From: Hymenoscyphus infarciens
Taxonomy: Eukaryota > Ascomycota > Leotiomycetes > Helotiales > Helotiaceae
Direction of reading: 5' to 3'
Assembly (NCBI GenBank): GCA_001414345.1
Contig: LLCB01000049.1
Coordinates: forward strand, 179,472-243,471
DNA length: 64,000 bases
The notes beneath the pieces are model-generated. The model was given only the letters and a program-made list of their open reading frames with translations, did no database searches and was not told where the DNA came from. The position numbers and the translations under genes were made by a program. The number at the start of each line of letters is the position of its first letter. Within the stretch, counting starts at the first letter, position 1. Below, one piece after another: positions 1 to 10,599 of this stretch.

Positions 1-1
1 G

Positions 2-199
2 GATCTAGAACTAGTAACAGGGGGGAAGATAGGAAAGCCAAGTATTTCGAAGTCGGATACAAAGCGGAAGTACGAGATGGAAGACCAATCTGATGGATGC
101 ATCTTTCGGATCTACTGCTTTGAAGCAGACAGTGGCATGTCGTTCTTCCGCTGGAGGGAAGGGGTTATTCCACGGAACCATTTAGAGAAACATTCCTAG
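2..199 (+). CDS. 3' end of an unidentified protein-coding gene (cut by window edge)
   Basis: The frame starting at base 2 is open from the window edge for 65 codons and ends in TAG at 197-199. The peptide is mixed in composition and not low-complexity. It contains GCIFRIYCFEADSG and SFFRWREGVIPR, which look like folded-protein sequence. I do not recognise the family. No start codon or upstream exon can be seen because the gene continues to the left. It could also be a chance open frame, since 65 codons is not decisive. Confidence 0.35.
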   Translation, partial: DLELVTGGKIGKPSISKSDTKRKYEMEDQSDGCIFRIYCFEADSGMSFFRWREGVIPRNHLEKHS

Positions 200-689
200 A
201 TAGCTTACTAACTCGACTGCCACTCCTAAAAGACGAGGACTGTAGAGCTTATAGGTACCCGCTTCATTTAGGGGATTAGGGTTTTCGGCCATGGTGAGAA
301 TAGAAAACGATCTTAGTGATTACGTTGGGAAGGTCTGAGGAGAAGTATTTGAAGGAAAGAAGCCCTTTTGTGCGGTTTTGGTACTTGAAATTTGAAACTT
401 GAGGGCTTTAGTACGTTCTATATGATTAAGAGGTTATTCTCGTTGATTCGCTGCGAGTTGCCGCACACTTCTTTAAATTCTCAAAACCGAGACATGTCAG
501 CTCAACACTTTGACGTTGCGAACAAGCGGACCACACAACGCGGTTTCTAGAGGGAGTTTCCAATGTGAGCGAAAATGTTTAGCTCTGCCCGCTTTCATGT
601 TGGTTTCTTATCGAGGAAAAGTACAAAAAACAGCAGAGTCAATTCCCCTTGATAAAAATTGAGCTGCAACGAAATTCCTGGCTTTTAGA

Positions 690-1217
690 TCAAAGTTCCA
701 CCTGCATCAGATAGAACCAGCTCGAAGTGGAACATCCTCGATGGCAATTTACCACACAACTCTCTCCACTCTGCCCATCAGTACTCTTCTCCATCTGAAT
801 AAATAGTCCCGGCGATCCAACGGACCCAATGGCAAGCGCATTACTATCTGGCCGCAAACGCACAAAGTAGAAGTGCGCTCGACCATCACTTTCCTCCTCC
901 AGAAACTTGCAGTCCACCGTGTATTGTCCAGGGCCGTCGGAGTTCACATGCAGATATTTGTCCCGCCACTCCGCGCTTCGAATCGTGAATTGTCTACCCA
1001 GGTGCATGGTACCGCCAGATGTCGTTTCTACAATCCATAGCATGTCATGTCCAATAAAGCGCTCGTTTGTGTCGACCAGCGAGTCGATGTCACCGTTGAG
1101 ATGCGCTCTCAGGTATTTTCCTTCGCAGCCAACCGCTGCGGATTCGATGGCATAGCCGGTTTCACCCTCTTGGGACTGGCCGTGGTAGTCTGGATTGACG
1201 TGTAAACTCGAAGCCAT
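690..1217 (-). CDS. Hypothetical small protein, possibly a beta-trefoil or fascin-like fold
   Basis: This is a single open frame of 175 residues. It starts at the ATG at 1217 (MASSLHV), which sits in a good context (CAACATGGC), and stops with TGA at 690. The frame stays open upstream, but only a TTG at 1271 could serve as an earlier start, so the ATG is preferred. Two segments resemble each other: GKYLRAHLNGD near residue 36 and DKYLHVNSDGPG near residue 85. Repeats of this 'KYLxxxxxG' kind occur in beta-trefoil and fascin-like proteins, but this is only a resemblance. There is no signal peptide or membrane segment. The function is unknown. Confidence 0.55.
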   Translation of the reverse strand: MASSLHVNPDYHGQSQEGETGYAIESAAVGCEGKYLRAHLNGDIDSLVDTNERFIGHDMLWIVETTSGGTMHLGRQFTIRSAEWRDKYLHVNSDGPGQYTVDCKFLEEESDGRAHFYFVRLRPDSNALAIGSVGSPGLFIQMEKSTDGQSGESCVVNCHRGCSTSSWFYLMQVEL

Positions 1218-3251
1218 GTTGTCAATTTGCGGAGGGACTTTGAGTGCAGAAGTCGCGATCTTTAGATTCAAGCGCTAGAAGTGGTCAGCAAATGAAATTA
1301 GAAGAAGAAACACTTGGGGTGGTTGGGATGGACTTTTTGTTTACCCAACAAGAATTAGCAGATTGACCCTGTGACTTTGTAAATCCTTGTGGTCTGCAGA
1401 TGTTTGCGAAAATATGAAAAGAACAGGTGCTAAATGCACAAAAGCAAATGGGTACTTACCAGAGCTCTCGCTTAAATCCAGGGGAATAGTGTGTAGGTCA
1501 GAGTGTGTAGGTCAGAAACCATGGAGATGGACCGAAGGGCGACGTTGCTCATGAAGTTGGGATTTGTTCACGCAGCGAACCGCCGAAATTGGGGGCAACT
1601 TGAGTTTGAGAAGTTGAAAATTCAGTTAAGAGTGAATATATCAGGCATAACCAATGGTGTGCAGGGATGATGTCAATTGAACTAAGCTTGCACAGACCAG
1701 TCTGCAATCCGACCACACAACTCTCATAAAAAGCTATTTTATTATATATATACTAGTATAGTAGCAGTGTTATACCTAAATTAGTACCCCGCCAAAGTGT
1801 GTCCAGAGCAAATTCACGTTCTCTTACCTTAATTCTTCTCATAGTTTCCGAAGGCGGTACGCTCAAAGGTGAGCCCTTTGTCAGTAGGCAAGAGGAGTGG
1901 AAAGCTACTATTGCTTTTCTGGCCATAGTCCCCTTCCCCAAGTAGCTCACAAACATAGTCTTGCTCTCTCTCCCCTCTATACAAAAACCCCTTCTCCTCT
2001 CAAAACTCCCTCTACTGCCGTCGAAATGCCACTTACTCTCGACACCACAAAGTTCGTTTATTCCTAATTTACTACAATAATAACGATTCAAGTCTCCATA
2101 AATCATTTCATAAGAAAATCAACGTTCCGTGTGATGGTGTAAGCTATGCTTGAGTTGATGACTACATAGGAGAAATTGTTTGCAAATTTTTGTTTCCCTA
2201 AATTCATGAGAGATCAGGTTAGAAGAAAGATCGTGGTGTTTATATAGATAACCTAGGTTCTCCATCAAACTCTATTTTCCCCGTTTATGTCCAAGAAACC
2301 TTACTTTATCGTGACCACATTAGTATACTAGACCTAAATAGCGCGTCTGCATAGCGCTGCCAAGCAGCTAAATAGACTATTTGAAACCCCCCCAAAAAAC
2401 AAAAAAAAACTTGCTTTCAACTTTGGAGTCTTTGTAAGAGTTAAGTTCAACGCTCAAATTCTCTCCGCCAGAGCTTGTTTTCATTTGTTGTAATGTCTTT
2501 TACATTCCATTATACATCTTTGAATGAATACCTTCTAGAGTTCTACTATTCTCAGATTTGAGGAGACTAAAGTGTTTTCAGTTGAGTAATGCTGTAACCT
2601 CGCACACCCTACATAAAAGAAAGATTATTCACCAAGAAACATCTTCCCCCTCAACAGGCAGATACAAGAGAACAGTTAGTAGTTTCGCGTCCTCGGTAAG
2701 AAAGAAGAATACGTATACGAAAAAATGATCTTTTCTATTTGATCTTTTCCGACCCCTCATCGCACCTTCCCCTTCTCCTCTCTTCCCTTCGTATAAAATC
2801 TAACCATGTATTCTTCTAATCTTCTCTACTGCCATCGAATTATCGCCTATTGTCGAAACTCTAATTCTATTTGCTTGGTGTGGAGTTATTTCAACGCATA
2901 CATAAGATGTCTTTTCAATCCCTCTTACTAAAGAAACAGAAGAGAAACTAGAGGATTTACTGCCTTACTGCGCGCGTCAACTACCCAGCGACTACGAAGA
3001 ATAATTGCCCTCAGGTTTCTTCGAGGGAATCAGAGGTGAAAGAAATGGAGAGAAAGAAAGAGAGATGTGTTTTTAAAAACCCCTGCCCCTCCCCTTTCAA
3101 ACTCTTTTTTCTTGAGCAAAGGTATAGAACCTTTTTTTCTAAGCCTACTCGTCTCCAGCGTACTATAAAACTCCTCAAATACTACAGTCATACTTGGGAC
3201 TCCCTAAGGTAATAAGACAGATCTTACTTACTACAAGTCCCGTAGGATACG
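1218..3251. other. Gene-poor AT-rich stretch
   Basis: I found no convincing gene in these two kilobases. The sequence becomes AT-rich from about 1,430 and contains short oligo-A/T runs. Short open frames here, such as one at 1753-2106, lack any recognisable protein character and lie in low-complexity DNA. A short direct duplication (gtgtaggtcaga) occurs near 1490-1515. Confidence 0.5.
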
Positions 3252-3469
3252 CCACCAGGGGATGCAGGAATTCGTAACTAGCGAATAGTAGACCGACTCT
3301 CCTCTGCTCCTTCTATTGTTTATCTAAGACTTATTAAATCGATTCTATTATCCTAAAAGGCTTAAATAATTAAGATTTTAATATATTTATTCTTCTAAAG
3401 GAGTTAGAATAATTATAGAAGTGTAAGTACTTCGAGAATATAGTTACGAATTCCTGCACCCCCTGGTGG
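3252..3469. repeat. 218-bp hairpin with 29-bp terminal inverted repeats
   Basis: The left arm 3252-3280 and the right arm 3441-3469 are reverse complements over 29 bases with a single mismatch (arm start CCACCAGGGG, arm end TTCGTAACTA). The 160-bp loop between them is strongly AT-rich. The geometry fits a MITE or the remnant of a DNA transposon, but no clear target-site duplication is visible. No second copy was noticed in this window. Confidence 0.7.
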
Positions 3470-3676
3470 TGGTGCAAGGCGTGAGAGATTGTAAGGGTAG
3501 TAGAAGGATGAGAGAGTACAAAGACGAGGAATAAGAGTCTCCTTAAACTTGCTTAAAGTAGCAAGATACAAACGAGACACGTCGAAGTTATTCAAAAAAG
3601 GAATTATATATTTTTTTTCTCATTACACCCCGTGATTCATAATCATAAGCTCCCCCTTCTCTCTTCCCCTCACCAC

Positions 3677-6104
3677 CTAAGCGGTAGCATTTCCTCCACT
3701 CAAAAACCAAGGCCCACTCTGCAGCGTGGCCCGGTAAACAGCATCATCCGGCTTGCTCACGGGGTCGAGTCCAACAAACCCATTCAACCAATCCAGCACA
3801 GTCTTATGCCAAATCAAACTATTCTCCGGCTTAAGAACCCAATGATTCTCGTCGGGAAAGCTCAAGAGTTTACTCGGGATCCCCTTCGCCTGCAAGATGT
3901 TAAACGCAGCCAGACCCTCCGCAATAGGAAGTCGATAATCCAACTCGTTATGCACAACAAGCAAAGGAGTAGTCCAGTTCTTGGTATGTGCGGCTGGATT
4001 CCATCTCTCGTAGTTGGGCAGGTCATCCCAGAGGGTTCCGTTGAAATCGTGTTGCATGAACCAGAGCTCTTCGGAGGAGTATTGGGCGAGGGTGTTGAAG
4101 GAGCCGTCGTGGGCGAATTGGGCTTTGAATTTCTTCCCGAGGTCGTGGCCGGCGATCCAGTAGGTCATGTAGCCTCCGTAGGAAGCTCCTGCTTCTACGG
4201 CGTTGTCAAGGTCTACGAAGGGGAGGTTCTTCTCGATGTATTCGTATCCAAGGACGAGGTCGTTGTATGGTTTTCCTCCCCATTGATTCTGGATCTGGTC
4301 ACAGAGTTCTTGGCCCCATCCAATGGAACCGGTAGGATTGAAGGCCACGACAATATATCCTTGTTCTGCGAAGACTAGCATGTTCCATCTATTACTCCAC
4401 GTATCATCAGTAGAACCTTGAGGACCACCATGGACGTAGAAGAAAAGAGGATATTTCTGGCCTTCGACGTAGAAAGAGGGTTTGATGACCCATGCGTGGA
4501 CTAAATAATCTCCATCACCTTGGTAATAAACTTCTGAGATTTGGGATTTGGAGAGTCCCCATTTGGCGCCGAAGTTAAGGTTCGCGTTGATGAGTGTTAC
4601 TCCCGAGGTGGCATTTGTGGATTCCGAGAGGACGGGGTCGATCCAAGAATAAACTGAGTTATCGAGGAAACCATTGCCAGTAACTAGAATCTTTCCGCTA
4701 GCGACCGGGTGTACGTCTGTTACGGAGTCTGCGTAGATGATTTTTGGGAGAGCAGTGACTGTTGGGTCTGCTGCGATGCTGAAGAGACGGAGACGTCCGT
4801 AGTCTTCTGTTGGGAGATACAAGGTCTTTCCATCGGCACTCCATGTAACTGCAGTAGGACTACGATCCCAAGCACCAATTCCATCTGCGGTTGTGTAGAA
4901 CTCAGCACCTGTAGTAGACTTGGTGATATCGGAGACGAGAATGAGACGGTTCTTGTCACTCTCGTATGAGATTGCCTTCATTCTCACGAAAGAGACGGAA
5001 ACTCCATTTGGTGCAAAGACTGGCCCATAAGAAGCACCCTCAAGACCTGGTGTGGTGACAATTTGAGGGGTTGGTGGTGCTTCCTTGAAGGTCTTCAATG
5101 GGAGGTAATAGATATCGGATTTCGTGGTTGTAGCTTGGTTTAGCTTTGGGTCCTTTGCGAGGAAGACAATTCCATTCGGTCCAATATCGAAGCTGAAAAA
5201 TGTTAATAGTTGATTCCGTTGAAAGTAATGGGGCAAAATACTTGTCTGTGCTACCGAAAGGTGGGACTGGAGATTCGAGACCAGTTCCCTTGAGAGCATT
5301 GATTGGCTCGCCCAATGTGTAACCAGCAGAGCTGTTTCCATAGGTGCTGTTGCTGGAGCTGGTCAAGGTAGTGTACCAGATGCTGTTTCGTTGAGGTGTA
5401 AGCCCTGCTTGTAATTAGTCTTTTTATTTTTCGTAATGACAATGGTGTACTTACAAGTATCCCAATGTCTGACAAAAATGGAAGTGTATTGGCGTGCAGT
5501 GGTGATTGGAGTTTCTGCGAGTTCGGAATTGTAGAGGGTTCCATTGGGAGCGGCAGTTCCAATGAATGCAACAGCGTAGTTTCCTTTGCTGGTCTCGACG
5601 AGTTTCAATCCATCGATGGCGCCTGGTACAGATCCTGCAGTGATTGGTCTGAAAATGTTAGCAAAGCACTGTAAAAAAGTCTGGAGCAGTTGATTTTCGA
5701 TTCCACAAACAAACAGAAAAATTCGCGACTTACTCCGCACCAGGTGTAAGAGCATCCCCAACATTAACAGTAGTACTTCCATCATCCTCACTCACAAACC
5801 AAGCAATCTTCGTTCCATCGCCCAACCAAACCGCATTACTAACCGCACTAGAATTGCTCAACAACGTCGTCGACCCATTAGACAAATTATAAACCGAAAG
5901 TTCATATTTCCTCTTATGAGTCGTGAAATTATACTGCGTAGCGGTGTACAAAGCCAGAGTACCCTCTTTATTAGGCACAGCACCCGTTCGTCTGGAAACA
6001 CCCAACATGGCCTCTGGAGTGAAAGTTCCCGCAGCACATGTTGTCGAGATAAGACCGGAGAGCGAGAGGAAGAGCGCTAGGGAGGACCTCATGATTGCTA
6101 CCAT
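3677..6104 (-). CDS. dpp5: Secreted dipeptidyl-peptidase 5 (S9 prolyl-oligopeptidase family)
   Basis: Predicted serine exopeptidase that removes N-terminal dipeptides from peptides outside the cell. Four exons join in frame (6104-5734, 5648-5455, 5404-5242, 5192-3677) to give 747 residues, close to the roughly 720 of Aspergillus DPP V. The introns have GTAAGT, GTAAGT and GTATTT donors. The N-terminus (MVAIMRSSLALFLSL...) looks like a signal peptide. A beta-propeller-like region is followed by an alpha/beta hydrolase domain. The catalytic triad is visible: Ser about 580 in GASYGGY, Asp about 661 in NELDYR, His about 693 in ENHW. There are many N-glycosylation sequons. The frame is open upstream to 6194, but the ATG at 6104 has the better context (AAGATGG) and puts the hydrophobic leader first. 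Confidence is high for the family and good for the exon model. Confidence 0.93.
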
Positions 6105-7376
6105 CTTGACGAAGTCTCCTTGGGCTTTGACCAGGAAGGAAACGAGGTAAATGACGGAAAATGGGAGAGCAAAAAGATGCACTTGCGGGGTCAAGAGGAG
6201 AAAAGGTGCGAGGGAGCTTACTTATAGCTATGCAAGCTGTAGGTAACAGGGTAAGTAGCTCAAGCAATTCACGAATTGAATTCCATCATAGCCGGTAAAA
6301 GCTTCACTCTCGACAGTGGCGACCCTGACGTCCTAGGACAGGGCGAGCAGAGTGTCTTGTCTTTTCAGGTAAAGCGTACGGACTCGTACTTGCAATCAGT
6401 TTTCTGGTTCCATGCCAAGAGCTTTATCTGCAAGTGAAAGTGAATGTGGGTTGACTGCAGATCGGGACGAATCCGAAGGTGTTGACTGTTGATGGGAAAG
6501 TATGCGGTCCCTCGGTTGGAAATGAGGTTCCCATGCATCCATCATGCAACCAGTTTACCCGATCCCAGGTGATGCCATCAATCCCTTCCAGTTCGTGTGC
6601 CTGGTGTTACCAGGAAGTGCAATTGAGCAAGGGCCTGTGGTGGTTTTTGCAATGATGGGAATCGATCATTCATTGGACAATGGGGGGTGGTTGGTTCCAT
6701 AGACCAGGAACGGAACTCGACGAGCTCGCCGTCGTGTGAACCAAAACACTTACGCAAGTCGAAAAGGCGGGTTGGAAGAATAGCTTGTAATCTGCACATA
6801 AGCAAACTTTCCCCGCGCTGACGAAATTCACCTCGTTACTACAACCAACCCTACCGCAACAAACAATTGATATCACAACCTTCTCTACACTTCCTGTCCA
6901 TCGCCAGAAATTGAAAAATTCTCTAACCCAACCCTCAATTAACCCTCAATTCAAGCTCCCAGTTTGTGATAAACTTACGATACGTGCCCCTCAATCGCAG
7001 CACCCATGGGCAACCCTGGACAATCCCAACTCTGAAAGACTGAAAAACAAAAAAATCCCAACCCCTCGGCAATCACCTATTCCCAAAACAGAAGGTACTA
7101 ACACGGTACCTGGGCAGCCCAGCCAACCCAACCATTTTGCCCGTAGATAGTGTGGGGAAGGTCGGCCTGTCAATTCCTTATCGAGATGCCTTTTTGGGAT
7201 ATCTCTGCGATTTCGTGTGGTTGGCTAATAAGCACGTTACTGTGCAAGCTCTAGAAAAAGAATTCAATTCGTGCGATTATTCTAGAAGGAATTGATTGGG
7301 CTGGATTGCGTCTTTGATGATGATAATCACGGGTATTCCGCATCTTGAGAGGGGTAGGTGGGAAGGTGAGGTTATT
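6105..7376. other. Intergenic region without a supported gene
   Basis: This holds the dpp5 promoter and the 3' flank of the next locus. Several overlapping open frames between 6,578 and 7,173 are short, mutually overlapping and without recognisable protein features. I see nothing else that can be supported. Confidence 0.5.
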
Positions 7377-7472
7377 TACTTCGTCCCAGGCGAATCAGTC
7401 CATAGCGGGACCCAGCAAAGCAGGGTTTATTTAGGAGGCCCCGTTATGGACTGTTACGCCTGGGACTAAGTA
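7377..7472. mobile_element. MITE, copy 1 (92 bp plus TA duplication)
   Basis: The element begins TACTTCGTCCCAGGCG and ends CGCCTGGGACTAAGTA, so about 34 bp at each end form an imperfect terminal inverted repeat. The outermost TA on each side fits a TA target-site duplication, as in Tc1/mariner-type elements. The entire 96 bp is repeated, reverse-complemented and without a single difference, at 27919-28014. It has no coding capacity. An RNA copy would fold into a near-complete hairpin. Confidence 0.88.
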
Positions 7473-7726
7473 ATTACGAGCCCAACGCCACCCGTCTTGG
7501 AGAGATGATGTTTGCACTGTTTCTCACCGAAAAAGTATCGATGAAGGAGTGGGTGCGGGAATCCCATCTATCACCAGCAACATCGTCGTGTAAAACATAC
7601 ATAGTAACCACAACCCACGGGAATCTTTCTTTCTTTTTTGCTTTACTAGAAATACAAATTGCTCGTCCAAATCGCTCAAGTACAGTGGAGAGTTCTCTTT
7701 TTACACCATAATCCCATACAATTACT

Positions 7727-8770
7727 TTACTTCTTATTCTTATCCTCATACCCCTCCGTAACGTTCAATCCCAACCCCTCAGAGTCCAGGTAAAGCTTGT
7801 TCTTTCCACCGCCCTCTTGCAGGATCTGTGCAATCGCTCTAGCGTTCTCAATTCTCTTCAAGTCAACATATGAGCGACTCTTCTTGATGGCATCTCCGAT
7901 AAGTTCGGCGGATCGTGCTTCTCCCTGGGCTCGGACAACCATTGCTTGTTTCTCCTGTCGTGCTTTGTCGACTACGAATGCGGCTCGCTGCGCCTCTTGT
8001 TGGGCTACTTGTTTAGCTTCAACGGCGGCTGTGAATTCGGGCGAAAATGCCAAATGCTAGATCCAAAAGATTAGGGCCGAACCATACCACCGGGATTTTT
8101 CAAACATACCGTCAGAGAGACATCATCCAACATGATGTTAAATCTCGCCGCACGCTTCGACAAGTTCTCCCGTACTAATCTTGCCACATTCTCACGCTGG
8201 GTAATCAATTGACTAGCATTGAATTGTGCCACCACGCTCTTCAACACCTCGTTGACGATCGATGGCAGAATCCTCTCATCGTAGTCTGTGCCTAGCGTTC
8301 TGTATATTTGTGGAAGAGCATCGACTCGTGGACGGGAAAGTACACGGCAGGTAATGTTGACCATTTGAAGATCCTTCGTACCGGTTAGGGAGGCGACGTT
8401 TCTTGGCTTTGCTCGAACATCGTAGTCTATTGGCGTTTCGAACCATGGGATTTTGAGATGGGTTCCTGAATAGAAATGCAAGTTAGTGATGTATACAGGG
8501 TATATGATGTATTTGAAGTATATCAGATGGGTTGCAAGTACCTTCAGAGTAAATCTCTTTGCTAACACCTCCAATTCTGGTATATTTGATTGCTCGGTGA
8601 CCACCATCAACGTTGAAAAGAGCATTGCTGGCCGCAACTGAAAGTCCTCCAAGAAGTATTAAGCCCCCGAGGCCTCCGGCAACGCCCCTAGGACCTGGAC
8701 CGCCTCCACTCTTCTGTGCTCTCGAAGCCATGTTCTGGAGCTGCTTCCATGCTTCCTGTGGATTGGCCAT
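7727..8770 (-). CDS. PHB2: Prohibitin-2
   Basis: Subunit of the ring-shaped prohibitin complex of the mitochondrial inner membrane, which acts with PHB1 as chaperone and scaffold for respiratory and fusion factors. Three exons (8770-8542, 8465-8110, 8056-7727) join in frame to give 304 residues, the normal size for the family. A single hydrophobic segment lies near residues 32-50 ([20 protein letters not shown]). It is followed by the SPFH/band-7 domain ([46 protein letters not shown]). The coiled coil near the C-terminus is rich in Ala, Glu and Gln. The start ATG at 8770 opens [12 protein letters not shown]. The gene is transcribed away from the RNA15-like gene from a shared 668-bp promoter. 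Confidence 0.95.
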
Positions 8771-9286
8771 ATTTGCGTATTAAGAGGGCGAGGGGTGATG
8801 ATGGGAGATTTAGGTGAGGGCGTGGTTGATGCGTTGATTGAAATGGCACACCTTCAATGTCAAGCTCTTGGGTGAAGCTCTCCAAACATTTACTAGTGCA
8901 TTTTTGCCTTTTGCCTGGCGAACAAGGCTGGCATATTTAGCCTCGGGTGACTAAGCTCTTCTCCAGATTTCGCCATTTACCTAGCTCCATCTGAATTTGA
9001 ACCTCACCTCTCTTTGTTGCAGGAGGCTCAAGAACAATCGACACTTCGAAGATATTTTGTTGGGTGAACTTTTACATTTTTTATTGGGTGGGAAGATTAG
9101 TACACAGAGGGTGAAAACTCCTCAAGCAGCATTGCATTAGAATAGCCAGAAACAGCTTCCCCAAGACTTCTGTGCCATTTCTCCATTTCCTCTCCCCCCA
9201 AAAGATCCAGAGGTGATAAGTGAACGTCAGCCTTCATTCCTGAAGAAGAAGCTTCTTCCTTTTTTGTGATCTTGTTACCGTTGCCA

Positions 9287-9310
9287 TACCGTACCGTACC
9301 GTACCGTACC
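9287..9310. repeat. (TACCG)n microsatellite
   Basis: About five tandem copies of the pentamer TACCG lie in the 5' leader or promoter of the CstF-64 gene. Confidence 0.85.
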
Positions 9311-9364
9311 TACTCTCCACCTCGCGGCTACTCGCAGATACCTAGCAATCGCCCATCGTCGGTC

Positions 9365-9389
9365 CATCGCATCGCATCGCATCGCATCG
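9365..9389. repeat. (CATCG)5 microsatellite
   Basis: Five perfect tandem copies of CATCG end 49 bp before the CstF-64 start codon. They probably lie in the transcribed leader. Confidence 0.88.
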
Positions 9390-9438
9390 TCTCGCTCCAA
9401 GTATATCCCAATACAATAGCCAATAGCTTACATTCACC

Positions 9439-10599
9439 ATGTCGAAACCGCCTTCGAAATCGGTCTTTGTAGGCAATATTCCCTATGGTTCGTCACCTTT
9501 CCCCTATGCGACCGTGGTAGAAACTCGACTGACTCCTCGCAGGCCTCACGGAAGAGCAGATAGTAGACATCTTCAGTTCTGCTGGAAAAGTATTGAATTT
9601 CCGGCTGGTATATGACAAGGAGACTGGCAGGCCGAAGGGCTTTGGCTTTGCAGAATACCCAGACACAGGTGCGGCCCTATTTCTTTTTCCTGCTTCCCTT
9701 CACCTGCACAATTACAACTCCCAACTGACGCGCTCCTCAGACTCGGCTTCTTCAGCCGTGCGGAACCTCAACGACCACGAGATTATGAACCGAAAACTAC
9801 GCGTTGATTTCTCCAACGACGCGGGCGGCGACGACGATAATAACAACAACAACTATGTAAGGCCTCCAAATCCCCCTTTTCGAGTCTTTATTTGCTTTGC
9901 TTTCCGCATACTGATTCTCTCCCACAGCAACAATCTGCCCCGCAAGGCTACCAACATCCTCCCCCCTCCAACGGCGTCATGCCTCAACCACCACCCCACA
10001 ACCCAAATACCTCGACACTCCCTCCTCTCCCTCTAGGAGTCGATCTCCCCCAAGGACTCAACTGCCCCGACGCCATCTCACGAACCCTCAACACCCTTCC
10101 CCCCGCACAGCTCCTCGACGTCCTCGCCCAAATGAAAACCCTCGCCTCAACCGACGCCCCAAAGGCCACCGAACTCCTCAACCAAGCACCTCAACTCTCC
10201 TACGCAATCTTCCAAGCTCTCCTCCTTATGGGCCTCGTCTCAACAGAAGCCCTCGCCTCCGTCGTCGAGTCCGCATCGCAACCTGCACCCCCAGTCGCCG
10301 CACCATACCAAGCTCCTGTTCCACAACCGGGTGGTTACCCCTCTGGTTTCCCGCCTCCGCCTCCGCATATGAGCGGACAGTTGGGTATGCAAATGGGTAC
10401 GCCGCCGGTACAGAATCATGGGATGTATCAGCCTCCTCCTGCGCAACGAGCTGCTCCCCCACCACCGCAACCGCAGGCTCCTCCTGAGGCGGATGTTTTG
10501 ATGCAGCAGGTTCTTGCTATGCCGCAGGAGGTTATTGATAGCTTGCCGCCGGCGGATCGGGCGCAGATTTTAGCGTTGAGAGCTAGTTTTGGACGATAA
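9439..10599 (+). CDS. RNA15: Cleavage stimulation factor CstF-64 / Rna15 homologue
   Basis: RNA-binding subunit of the nuclear pre-mRNA 3'-end cleavage and polyadenylation machinery. Four exons (9439-9487, 9543-9668, 9741-9856, 9928-10599) join in frame to give 320 residues. An N-terminal RRM is plain: RNP2 is VFVGNIPYG and RNP1 is KGFGFAEY. An Asn/Asp-rich linker comes next, then the hinge domain that binds the CstF-77/Rna14 partner (around residues 135-210). A Pro/Gln-rich stretch follows. The C-terminal domain (EADVLMQQVLAMPQEVIDSLPPADRAQILALR) is the small helical bundle typical of CstF-64. The start ATG at 9439 is preceded by CACC. Confidence 0.94.

Larger units (their letters stand above)
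8771..9438. promoter_or_regulatory. Divergent promoter of PHB2 and the CstF-64 gene
   Basis: These 668 bp separate two start codons that point away from each other, so the region must carry the control elements and 5' leaders of both genes. It contains two pentanucleotide microsatellites on the CstF-64 side (listed separately). I do not see a convincing TATA box. Confidence 0.6.

Noticed and set aside
1..16. The first bases (TCTAGAACTAGT) resemble a cloning-vector polylinker.
   Set aside because: Twelve bases of two adjacent restriction sites can occur by chance and the following sequence is open coding-like DNA, not vector.
1753..2106. 117-codon open frame on the minus strand.
   Set aside because: It lies in low-complexity AT-rich DNA, has no recognisable motif and no supporting neighbour exons.
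3632..4378. 248-codon open frame on the plus strand.
   Set aside because: It is antisense to the well-supported last exon of dpp5.
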